Source of the DNA: RGIG5612 sp045546255
Lineage (GTDB): Bacteria > Bacillota > Clostridia > Lachnospirales > Lachnospiraceae
Assembly (NCBI GenBank): GCA_045546255.1
Contig: JAZQCK010000040.1
Location: forward strand, 1-62,074
DNA: 62,074 nucleotides
Reading direction: 5' to 3'
Shown here piece by piece: positions 17,462 through 25,035 of the stretch (its first letter is position 1; each line of letters opens with the position of its first letter). Both the position numbers and the translations under genes were made by a program. The notes beneath the pieces were generated by a model. The model was not told where the DNA came from. It did not search any database and saw only the letters and a list, made by a program, of their open reading frames with translations.

Positions 17462-18859
17462 TTATGCTTTTTCAAAAACAGTCTTCATGCATTTATAAGT
17501 CATGTAGCAGTCAAACTTTGCAACGGTCTCATACGGTGCATGCATGCTGAGAACCGGAACACCTGCATCGATCGTATCAATATTGCGGTTTGCAAGGTCA
17601 AGGGCAACTGTTCCACCGCCACCGTTATCATTTTTACCCATTTGGGTCATCTGCCAAACAACGCCGGCATCGTTCATGAGCTTTCTGAGTCTTCCAACGA
17701 CTTCTGCAGAAGCATCGCTGGCTCCGCTCTTTCCGCCGTGCCCAGTATATTTGCAGAATGCTACACCATGGTTGATCTTGGAATCGTTTCTTACTTCAAA
17801 GACCTCTGCATAGTTTGGATCATAGGCTGCGGTAACGTCTGCGCTGACACAGAAGGAGTTTTTGAAGCAGTCACGGATATCGACATTCTGTCCTTTGCAA
17901 AGATCTCCGATAAACCACTCAAATGCCTCACTGATCATGCCGCTGACGCCGACGCTTCCGATCTCTTCCTTATCTGCAAAGATGCAGACACCGGTCTTTT
18001 TCAGATTTTTTGCGTCAAAGAGTCCTGCAAGTTCTGCATAAGCGCAGACTCTGTCATCATGCCCGTAAGCTGCGATCAGGCTGCGGTCAAAGCCGATATC
18101 TCTTGCTTTACCTGCAGGAACCACTTCGAGTTCCGCAGAAATCAAGTCCTCTTCAATGATGCCATATTTTTCATTCAGGATCTTGAGGATTCCCATCTTA
18201 ACTCTTTCGCTGTCTTCTTTATCTCCAATCGGTCTGGATCCTAAAAGAACATTTAAAACCTCGGAAGGAACAGCCTTGTCCAAAGGCTCTTTATCTGTAG
18301 CTTTATTCAGATGCGGCAGAAGGTCTTCGATAATAAAATTCGGATCGCCTTCATCTCCTCCAATGTTGACATCTACCACGCTTCCGTCATTTAACACAAC
18401 GACGCCATAGATCTCGAGCGGACGAGCCACCCACTGATATTTACGGATTCCGCCATAGTGGTGGGTCTTAAAATATGCAAGCTCTGCATCCTCATATAAA
18501 GGCATCGGCTTAAGGTCTAAGCGCGGGGCATCTGTATGGGCTGCGGTCAGATTGATTCCCTTATCGAGTTTTTCTTTTCCCATGACTGCGAGCATGATCG
18601 ATTTTCCGCGGTTATTGAAATAAACCTTATCACCAGCCTTCAGTTTCATGCCGGCTTTATACTCTTTAAAGCCTCTCTCTTCTGCGAGTTTGATGCAATA
18701 TTTCACACAAAGACGCTCGGTCTTTCCGTTATCAAGGAACTTCTTGTAGTCCTCGCAATACTCAAACATCTTTTTTTCTTCTGCTTTTGTCAGTTTGTCA
18801 TATCCGTTTCCCGGATTGTAAAACAGTTTTTCTTTTAATGCATTTTTCTTGTCTGCCAT
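17462..18859 (-). CDS. M18 family aminopeptidase
   Basis: Zinc- or cobalt-dependent cytoplasmic aminopeptidase of the aspartyl aminopeptidase (aminopeptidase I) family, releasing N-terminal residues from peptides. At 465 residues the length fits. Metal and catalytic positions are recognisable: the His/Asp of AAHTDAPRLDLKP, the Glu pair of FADKEEIGSVG, the Asp of SADVTAAYDPN, and the late His in VLSMHAPYE. The ATG at 18859 has GGAGGCTTTC upstream. It follows the PAP2 gene by 33 bp on the same strand. Confidence 0.92.
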   Translation of the reverse strand: MADKKNALKEKLFYNPGNGYDKLTKAEEKKMFEYCEDYKKFLDNGKTERLCVKYCIKLAEERGFKEYKAGMKLKAGDKVYFNNRGKSIMLAVMGKEKLDKGINLTAAHTDAPRLDLKPMPLYEDAELAYFKTHHYGGIRKYQWVARPLEIYGVVVLNDGSVVDVNIGGDEGDPNFIIEDLLPHLNKATDKEPLDKAVPSEVLNVLLGSRPIGDKEDSERVKMGILKILNEKYGIIEEDLISAELEVVPAGKARDIGFDRSLIAAYGHDDRVCAYAELAGLFDAKNLKKTGVCIFADKEEIGSVGVSGMISEAFEWFIGDLCKGQNVDIRDCFKNSFCVSADVTAAYDPNYAEVFEVRNDSKINHGVAFCKYTGHGGKSGASDASAEVVGRLRKLMNDAGVVWQMTQMGKNDNGGGGTVALDLANRNIDTIDAGVPVLSMHAPYETVAKFDCYMTYKCMKTVFEKA

Positions 18860-18892
18860 GAAAGCCTCCTGAAAATAGTTTTTTATAATTTG

Positions 18893-20254
18893 TTATGCTG
18901 CCGTATCTGTAGTCTCTTCCATATCTTCCCAATAATCATCCGGAACGACCTGAAAAGCACCGTTGTCATTTGTGACAGCATAATACTTGCCGTTATAAGA
19001 GATTACATTCGGCGCTTCGATACCAAGCGTATAAGCGTTTTCATCCGCCATATAGAAGGTATAATAAACACTCTCATTTGTCTCTGCTGACGGAATCTCT
19101 GCCGTCTCTTCTCCAACCTGAACGCCTTTCAGCGCTTCAAATACCTTCTTGATCATAGCCGGATCCGTGATGACCGTATCCGTCCCGCCTTTCGTGCGGA
19201 CCAGTTTGACCGCAGGTGATGTCTCGAAATGATCCCGGAGCGAAAGGATCTGCGGATCATTGAAGAAGGAGAAGAAGTCCGTATTTAAAACCGGTTCCGC
19301 CGTTGAACTGAAAGGTACTGCGTTGCTTTGAGGCGCATCGATAGATCCGGTTTCTTCAAACTGCGCGTTCAACTGTTTCCAGTGGATCTTGCAATAATAC
19401 TCTCCATTGATCGCCGGATACTTTTTGCTCTCGGTCTGTGCTTCATTTTGACAGTCATACTCTCTGTTGTAAGCGCAGCGGATCGTCTGCTCGCCGCCAT
19501 CATTAATGGATGTGAGATAGGAAAAGCCGAAGATGAGCAGCCATGCAACTGCGATGATCAGGGCTGCCATGCCTTTTCCAATCCCTTTTTTGAACAGTCT
19601 TTCCAGATCGACGATATCATCCACTTTTCTCCGCTGGATAAAGCGCGTCAGGCCTTTGCTGATCAGGAATCCTAAGATACCGGCAATGATACCCACGATC
19701 ACTGCTGCAAAGACATCCGTCGGATAATGGACCATCAGATAAATACGTGATGCGCCCGTAAGGATCGCCACAATCGGGAAGATCCAGGCAACACCCTTTT
19801 TCTTTGACGTAAAATGACAGAGGAAGAGGGCCGTAGCCACCTCAAAAGCACCTGTCGTGTGTCCGGACGGGAAGGAATAGTCCGATTCGCAAAGCCGTCC
19901 TGCGCCAAGATACCATGCCCAGTATTCCGCATTGCCCTGCAGCGTATTATAAGGCCGGATCCTGAGGACCATCGGTTTCACAATAATGTTCGTGATCAGT
20001 GTTCCGATAATAACGGCAAACACCAAAGCAAAGCCCACCTTGCGGGTCTTCTTGAAAAAGCACATGACAAGACCCATAACGGCCATCAGTGCGATATATT
20101 TGGTGGATCCCATCGCCGTAAAGATCTTAGCCAGAGCCGTCAGAAAATCGCTTTGGATGCTTCCAAAAAAATGGAAGATCGCCATATCAAAGCTGTAGAA
20201 GGCTGAATTAAGAGTATCCCCAATCGAGCCTGCCAACAATAGGTTTGTAAACAT
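18893..20254 (-). CDS. PAP2-superfamily membrane phosphatase with extracytoplasmic C-terminal domain
   Basis: Membrane phosphatase of the type-2 phosphatidic acid phosphatase family, acting on lipid phosphates such as undecaprenyl pyrophosphate or phosphatidylglycerophosphate. The three active-site motifs are present: KPMVLRIRP, FPSGHTTG, and SRIYLMVHYPTDV. After the last membrane helix (ALIIAVAWLLIFGFSYL) there is a roughly 190-residue extension with a cluster of Cys residues (CAYNREYDC and YYCKIHW) and a beta-rich tail, unusual for simple PAP2 proteins. The start is the ATG at 20254 with CGGAGGGA 6 nt before it; a longer reading to 20314 lacks such a site. Substrate unknown. Confidence 0.87.
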   Translation of the reverse strand: MFTNLLLAGSIGDTLNSAFYSFDMAIFHFFGSIQSDFLTALAKIFTAMGSTKYIALMAVMGLVMCFFKKTRKVGFALVFAVIIGTLITNIIVKPMVLRIRPYNTLQGNAEYWAWYLGAGRLCESDYSFPSGHTTGAFEVATALFLCHFTSKKKGVAWIFPIVAILTGASRIYLMVHYPTDVFAAVIVGIIAGILGFLISKGLTRFIQRRKVDDIVDLERLFKKGIGKGMAALIIAVAWLLIFGFSYLTSINDGGEQTIRCAYNREYDCQNEAQTESKKYPAINGEYYCKIHWKQLNAQFEETGSIDAPQSNAVPFSSTAEPVLNTDFFSFFNDPQILSLRDHFETSPAVKLVRTKGGTDTVITDPAMIKKVFEALKGVQVGEETAEIPSAETNESVYYTFYMADENAYTLGIEAPNVISYNGKYYAVTNDNGAFQVVPDDYWEDMEETTDTAA

Positions 20255-20372
20255 AGGTTGTCCCTCCGTATAAGTCTTCCGATAATTCCTCGCTATTGTA
20301 CCAAAAAAACGCACTATTTGAAACCATAAAGTACTGCTTCCGATTCATACGAAACGTGCACAAAACGCAAAC

Positions 20373-20402
20373 TTGCGAAAGAGAGGGGTTGTCTTATATA
20401 AT
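20373..20402 (+). promoter_or_regulatory. Promoter of the lipoprotein gene
   Basis: TTGCGA (20373-20378), an 18-bp spacer and TATAAT (20397-20402), with transcription expected near 20409. A Shine-Dalgarno stretch AAGGTGAG (20412-20419) follows within a few nucleotides, so the leader is very short. Confidence 0.65.
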
Positions 20403-20423
20403 AGCAGGCAGAAGGTGAGTTAA

Positions 20424-20429
20424 ATGTGA
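20424..20429 (+). promoter_or_regulatory. Start-stop element (ATG-TGA) and hairpin ahead of the lipoprotein start
   Basis: The Shine-Dalgarno sequence AAGGTGAG is best spaced for an ATG at 20424 that is followed at once by the stop TGA (20427-20429). The next ATG (20433) and the signal-peptide ATG (20469) flank a hairpin with 7-bp arms GCTGCAG (20435-20441) and CTGCAGC (20445-20451). This layout could limit translation of the main frame; there is no other evidence. Confidence 0.35.
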
Positions 20430-20432
20430 AGT

Positions 20433-21287
20433 ATGCTGCAGTTCCTGCAGCGATTTGGTGTAGGTATTATGGGAAAATCAAAAAAGTTCTTTATTTCTTC
20501 TGCTGCAGTGATCATGGCTGCAGTTCTTCTTGCCGGCTGCGGCATCCGGTTCGGTAGACCCGAAAATCCGGTTGAGCCGCTGACAGAGCCACAGACAGAA
20601 GAGTCTGCCACAACAAGAAGTGGAAATTCCATAAACAGTATTTCACAAAAAGAAACCGATCCGGAAGGGACGCCGGTGATGCTGACAGGGCAGATGCAGT
20701 ATGAGGCAAACATCTTCTTAAGCAATTTTGCGGAACAGTATGGTTTTACCTCTTATGATGTCGCGTCTCATGACGTAAGATTTATGATCGATTTTGCTCA
20801 CCGTTATGCAAAGATCAATGACCGGGGACAAGTGACTTACGACCAGCTTTATGAGGTCATCACCCTGGATTACGTGAACATGATAGTGGACCGCTTTTTC
20901 GGCGATGCCGTGATCGTTTCCGAACTTCAGGGCATCCCGGCACCGACGTACAGCTTTGACTCTGATTATCACGGGCCATATTACCAGAGCGGTTTGTTCT
21001 ACTACGATGCCGCCGACGGCGCAACCACGACCGACTTTGTTGTAGTGGATTCCGTCCACTCTTTCCCTGATGGAACGATGGATATGGTCTTTACCAAATA
21101 TGAACTTCTGGATTTTTACGATAAGATCGGAGGCCTTGCAGTTACAGATGAGTACTATGCCATGACGCCCGAACAGGCGCGTGCCTCGGCAGATCTCAAT
21201 CAGATTGGAAGCGGCTGGGCAACCGTTGTGCCAAAATATTATAATGGCCGCGACAGCTATCAGCTGATCAAATATCAGGAATACTGA
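20433..21287 (+). CDS. Secreted lipoprotein, unknown function
   Basis: 284 residues from the ATG at 20433, or 272 from the ATG at 20469. The later start gives a cleaner lipoprotein signal: MGKSKKFF, a hydrophobic stretch and the lipobox LLAGC, so the mature protein would be anchored by its Cys on the outer face of the membrane. A Pro/Glu/Thr-rich linker follows (about residues 45-70), then a folded domain with many acidic and aromatic residues (FDSDYHGPYYQSGLFYYDAADG). I do not recognise the domain. The earlier start has a Shine-Dalgarno sequence at a long 13-nt spacing. It diverges from the PAP2 gene. Confidence 0.75.
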   Translation: MLQFLQRFGVGIMGKSKKFFISSAAVIMAAVLLAGCGIRFGRPENPVEPLTEPQTEESATTRSGNSINSISQKETDPEGTPVMLTGQMQYEANIFLSNFAEQYGFTSYDVASHDVRFMIDFAHRYAKINDRGQVTYDQLYEVITLDYVNMIVDRFFGDAVIVSELQGIPAPTYSFDSDYHGPYYQSGLFYYDAADGATTTDFVVVDSVHSFPDGTMDMVFTKYELLDFYDKIGGLAVTDEYYAMTPEQARASADLNQIGSGWATVVPKYYNGRDSYQLIKYQEY

Positions 21288-21303
21288 CCCTCTAAAAACC
21301 TTT

Positions 21304-21330
21304 CTTTACTTATAAAGATTTTCAGTAAAG
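21304..21330. promoter_or_regulatory. Dyad upstream of the sugar symporter gene
   Basis: CTTTACT (21304-21310) and AGTAAAG (21324-21330) form a 7-bp inverted repeat with a 13-nt spacer just after the lipoprotein gene. There is no T run of terminator quality, so an operator half-site pair or a weak terminator are both possible. Confidence 0.3.
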
Positions 21331-21345
21331 CAGGAAGATAAAAAA

Positions 21346-21359
21346 CAGATCATGATCTG
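21346..21359. promoter_or_regulatory. Perfect 14-bp palindrome, candidate operator of the alpha-galactoside operon
   Basis: CAGATCATGATCTG is an uninterrupted palindrome 33 nt upstream of the symporter start. Its place between the lipoprotein gene and the sugar operon fits a repressor or activator site. No cognate regulator gene lies next to it. Confidence 0.4.
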
Positions 21360-21392
21360 AAAGACATATTTTTATTTAGAAAGGATTACATT

Positions 21393-22805
21393 ATGAACAC
21401 TCGAAGACTGACAAAAAAAGAAATGAGGATCTTCGCTGTCGGACAGCTCGGCTGGTCCATCTTAGGCGGAATCATCAACACCTGGCTTGTCACATTTTAT
21501 CTGCCGACCACCAGCTCCGTCGAAGCAGGCGCGAAATTTTATATTCCAACCGGCCTTATCATTTTCGGAGTCTTAACGGTTCTTGGTCTGATCACCTTCA
21601 TCTGCCGTCTGTTTGATGCCGTCACAGACCCCTGGATCGCATCCCTCTCTGACCGCAGTAAAAACCCAAAAGGCCGCCGCATTCCATTCATGAGAGTTGC
21701 AGCCGTTCCATTTGCAGTAATCACCGTTCTGGTATTCTGCGCACCGATACAAACGATCAGTACGATCAATATCATCTGGATCTTAGTATTCCTGATCTTA
21801 TTCTATCTCTTTATGACAATGTACTGCACTCCTTATAATGCGTTGATCTCTGAGTTTGGAAAAACGCAGGAGGACAGAATGTATATTTCCACAGCGATCT
21901 CTCTGACCTTCTTCTTTGGTACGCTGATCGCTTATCTTCCATTCGTTTTGGCAGGACCGCTGCAGGCAATGGTCGGCTACGGATGGAGCTACCGCATCTG
22001 GTTTATCGTGCTTGCGATCATCGCTTTGATCTGCATGCTGATCCCGACCTTTAAACTGCACGAAAAAGATTTCGTAGATGCTAAACCAAGTGAATCCAAT
22101 GCGTTCAAGAGCCTTGGAGCTACTTTTAAAAACAAAGAGTTCCTGAAATTTGCAGGATCCGATATTGCTTACTGGATCGGACTGACCTTATTCCAGACAG
22201 GCCTTCCGTTCTTCGTAAAAGTTTCCATGCAGCTCGATGAGTTCTACACTACCGTTTTCTTAGGTGCTATGACGATCCTTTCTGCATGCTTCTATCCGTT
22301 TGTTTCAAAAATGGTCAAGCGCCACGGCAAGAAGAAACTGGTCATCATCGGTTTCTTAGGTCTTGCTTTAGCTTACCTGATCACTGCACTGATTGGCATC
22401 CTTCCGCTCCCGGGCGTTGTATTCGGCGTTCTGATCGTCGTGATCGCAGCCTTCCCGATGGCACTTCTCGGAATCATCCCGCAATCCATCGTTGCTGACG
22501 TTGCAGAAGAAGATGCGATCCTTTCAGGAGAGAAACGGGAAGGTATGTTCTTTGCAGCAAGAACCTTTGCAATGAAACTCGGCCAGTCGATCGCAATGCT
22601 GGCATTCACCTCTCTTGCAGTCTTAGGAACCATGCAGGATATTACCAGCAACGACCTGACGGCTTCTCCGATCGGACTTCGCATCGTTGCCATCGTTGCT
22701 ATCGTCTTCTGCGTTTTAGGCGCCGTGATCTTAAGCTTCTACAACGAAAAGAAAGTCATGAAAACGATCGCTGATGAGCACAAAGCTGAAGGCATGGATG
22801 AATAA
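21393..22805 (+). CDS. GPH-family sugar:cation symporter
   Basis: Twelve-segment membrane transporter of the glycoside-pentoside-hexuronide:cation symporter family (melibiose-carrier type), 470 residues. The signature cytoplasmic loop after the second helix is clear: RLFDAVTDPWIASLSDR followed by SKNPKGRRIPFM. A second conserved Asp/Glu-rich loop appears in VADVAEEDAILSGEKREGMFFAA. The ATG at 21393 follows AGAAAGGATTACATT. It precedes a GH36 alpha-galactosidase by 45 bp, so the likely substrate is an alpha-galactoside such as melibiose or raffinose; the substrate is inferred from this neighbour. Confidence 0.9.
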   Translation: MNTRRLTKKEMRIFAVGQLGWSILGGIINTWLVTFYLPTTSSVEAGAKFYIPTGLIIFGVLTVLGLITFICRLFDAVTDPWIASLSDRSKNPKGRRIPFMRVAAVPFAVITVLVFCAPIQTISTINIIWILVFLILFYLFMTMYCTPYNALISEFGKTQEDRMYISTAISLTFFFGTLIAYLPFVLAGPLQAMVGYGWSYRIWFIVLAIIALICMLIPTFKLHEKDFVDAKPSESNAFKSLGATFKNKEFLKFAGSDIAYWIGLTLFQTGLPFFVKVSMQLDEFYTTVFLGAMTILSACFYPFVSKMVKRHGKKKLVIIGFLGLALAYLITALIGILPLPGVVFGVLIVVIAAFPMALLGIIPQSIVADVAEEDAILSGEKREGMFFAARTFAMKLGQSIAMLAFTSLAVLGTMQDITSNDLTASPIGLRIVAIVAIVFCVLGAVILSFYNEKKVMKTIADEHKAEGMDE

Positions 22806-22850
22806 GCAAGGCCCTTACAAACATTACTTACAGAACTTATAGAGACCATC

Positions 22851-24482
22851 ATGAATATAGATCTTAATCGTATCGCGATCCGATACACGATAGACGGCAT
22901 TGAAAAGCGGGCAAATGGTCCGGAAAATGAAGACCTGGTCCTTCAGCTTGAACAGCAAGAACAAAGGAGCTGTATCCGGATTCTGGCTAAAAAACCGCTC
23001 AAACTGGTAACATCTTCTTTTGAGATCCCGTATCAGTATGATGCCGACGACCGCATATATGTGAACGGGTATCAGTCCTGGACTGATACCCGTGAGTTTG
23101 AACTCTCCGAGTATCTTCACAATCTTTCCAAAGTCCCGAAATTCATTCGGAATCTTTTTCATTTCGATAATTACGGAGATAACTGGTTCATGGATTATCA
23201 GAAAGATAATTTCCACAGTTTCACCTATGCTTATCGTAAAAAAAAAGACGGGAGTGCGCATCTGATCGGCTCTTTGAATGAAGCAAATGCCTTTTTGATC
23301 ATTCACTACAAAAAAGATGCGAATACGCTCTCGATCCGAAGCGACTGTGAGAACAAACTGGTAACAGATGAATTCACGCTCTATGATTTCGTGGAATATA
23401 CAGGAAGCGTCCGTGAAGTACTGGAGAATTATTTTGCCCATTACGGAACCTGCTCCGCTCCTCCGGTGCGAGGATATACCTCCTGGTATCTTCATTATCA
23501 AAAGATCAGCGAAGAAAAAATCCTCACTGCACTTAGCGGTATCAGCAGTGTGCACTTTGACCTTTTCCAGATTGACGACGGCTATGAGACCTTTGTCGGC
23601 GACTGGATGGACATCGATCCGGAGAAGTTTCCGAATGGCCTGAAACCAATCGTAGATAAAATCCATGCGAAAGGATTGAAAGCCGGAATCTGGCTGGCTC
23701 CGTTTGTTTGCGAAACAAAAAGCAATCTCTATAAAAAACACAAAGACTGGATTTACCGTGAGAACGGAGAGGAGGTATTTGCCGGAAGTAACTGGAGCGG
23801 TGATGTCGCATTAGATCTGCGTCTTCCGGAAGTACAGGACTATATTAAGAAGTGCCTGACCTACTTTATGGATCTGGGCTTTGACTTCTTTAAACTGGAC
23901 TTTCTCTATGCTGCCGCTCTGATCCACAAAGGCCGCGATGTAACACGTGCAGAGATCATGAGGAAAGCAATGGAAGGATTGCGCCAGATCTTAGGAGACA
24001 AATTGATCTTAGGCTGCGGCGTTCCTCTCTCTTCTGCTTTCAATCTTGTAGACTACTGCAGGATCGGCCCTGACGTCTCACTGATCTTTGATGATGCATT
24101 CTATATGAGAAAAATGCATCGGGAGAGGATTTCAACAAAAGTTACATTGCAAAATACAATCTTCCGGGCGCATATGGATGGGAGTGTATTCCGTTGCGAT
24201 CCGGACGTTTTCCTGCTGCGGGATAACGATATTAAACTATCGAAAGAACAGCGCCGGGCGCTCTGCATGCTCAATCACCTGTGCGGCTCTGTTTATATGA
24301 CAAGTGACAATGTCGCCTCCTATGACGAGGAAAAACTCAAAATGCTGAACGAAGCCGAACGGCTGTCAGACGCTCGTATCACAAATATTGAACGTCATGG
24401 ATCGCTGATCACGCTCAGCTATGAGATTGATGGTTCAGAAGAACAGCTGACATATAATACAGAAAAAGGTATTCTTGTCTAA
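22851..24482 (+). CDS. Alpha-galactosidase, glycoside hydrolase family 36 (short form)
   Basis: Retaining exo-alpha-galactosidase of clan GH-D, probably cytoplasmic because no signal peptide is visible. The (beta/alpha)8 domain spans about residues 195-480. It has FQIDDGYE, GIWLAPFVCE, the nucleophile Asp in FFKLDFLYAA, and the acid/base Asp in CRIGPDVS. At 543 residues it is shorter than the common 700-750-residue GH36 enzymes: the N-terminal beta domain is about 190 residues and the C-terminal one minimal. The start is the ATG at 22851, with only a weak ribosome binding site, so coupling to the symporter upstream is likely. A strong bidirectional terminator follows. Confidence 0.9.
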   Translation: MNIDLNRIAIRYTIDGIEKRANGPENEDLVLQLEQQEQRSCIRILAKKPLKLVTSSFEIPYQYDADDRIYVNGYQSWTDTREFELSEYLHNLSKVPKFIRNLFHFDNYGDNWFMDYQKDNFHSFTYAYRKKKDGSAHLIGSLNEANAFLIIHYKKDANTLSIRSDCENKLVTDEFTLYDFVEYTGSVREVLENYFAHYGTCSAPPVRGYTSWYLHYQKISEEKILTALSGISSVHFDLFQIDDGYETFVGDWMDIDPEKFPNGLKPIVDKIHAKGLKAGIWLAPFVCETKSNLYKKHKDWIYRENGEEVFAGSNWSGDVALDLRLPEVQDYIKKCLTYFMDLGFDFFKLDFLYAAALIHKGRDVTRAEIMRKAMEGLRQILGDKLILGCGVPLSSAFNLVDYCRIGPDVSLIFDDAFYMRKMHRERISTKVTLQNTIFRAHMDGSVFRCDPDVFLLRDNDIKLSKEQRRALCMLNHLCGSVYMTSDNVASYDEEKLKMLNEAERLSDARITNIERHGSLITLSYEIDGSEEQLTYNTEKGILV

Positions 24483-24499
24483 ATTTGAATAAAAAAGAT

Positions 24500-24534
24500 A
24501 AGCGCTGCAGATACTTTCTCCGCAGCGCTTTTTT
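24500..24534. terminator. Bidirectional terminator between alpha-galactosidase and thioesterase genes
   Basis: AAGCGCTGC (24500-24508) and GCAGCGCTT (24522-24530) form a 9-bp stem with a 13-nt loop. Six T follow on the plus strand and a T-rich stretch on the minus strand, serving both convergent units. Confidence 0.9.
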
Positions 24535-24560
24535 CATCACGTTGATAACAGGTCTCTCGT

Positions 24561-24974
24561 TTATCCGATATGCTCCATCATGCTCTGATAGAACTCCGGC
24601 ATATGCTTCTTTAAACTGAGCGGAAGTCGTTTGACCTCATCTATGAAGCAGTGTCCGGTATAGCCTGTGGCAATCAGTTCATCGTCGCTTGCGCGGTGGA
24701 TTTCATACTGATATTTCATCCTTGCTCCGTTAAACTCGGAAAGCGTAACGGCAACATAGAATTCATCTCCATATTTTAAGGTCTGATGATATCTGACATA
24801 GGCTTCCACCTGCGGGATCAAAATCCCTGCCTCTTCGATCGCAGGATACGGGACACCAATCTGCTCCATAAAATAAAGCCTTGCTTCTTCAAAGATCCTC
24901 AGATAGTTGGCGTTATGTACGATCGCCATTTTATCTGTCTCATAATAAAAAACCTGTCTGTAGTATTTCTCCAT
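24561..24974 (-). CDS. Acyl-CoA thioesterase (YbgC/FadM hotdog family)
   Basis: Hotdog-fold thioesterase that hydrolyses acyl-CoA to free acid and CoA. The hallmark YETDKMAIVHNANYLRIFEEAR matches the 4-hydroxybenzoyl-CoA thioesterase/YbgC signature, with the catalytic Asp in ETD. The start is the ATG at 24974, which has CAGGAAG just upstream and gives 137 residues, the normal family length; an in-frame ATG at 25016 has no such site. It lies 61 bp downstream of the XRE-acyl-CoA synthetase gene on the same strand, so an acyl-CoA-forming and an acyl-CoA-cleaving enzyme are paired. Confidence 0.88.
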   Translation of the reverse strand: MEKYYRQVFYYETDKMAIVHNANYLRIFEEARLYFMEQIGVPYPAIEEAGILIPQVEAYVRYHQTLKYGDEFYVAVTLSEFNGARMKYQYEIHRASDDELIATGYTGHCFIDEVKRLPLSLKKHMPEFYQSMMEHIG

Positions 24975-25035
24975 CGATACTTCCTGTCTTTCCGGCCAAG
25001 CCATTTTGCAAAGCATTATAACATGGATCAGCTGA

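Noticed and set aside
22824..23741. 305-codon minus-strand frame opposite the alpha-galactosidase
   Set aside because: The plus strand encodes a full GH36 enzyme with catalytic motifs; the minus frame has Phe/Ile-rich composition typical of a shadow.
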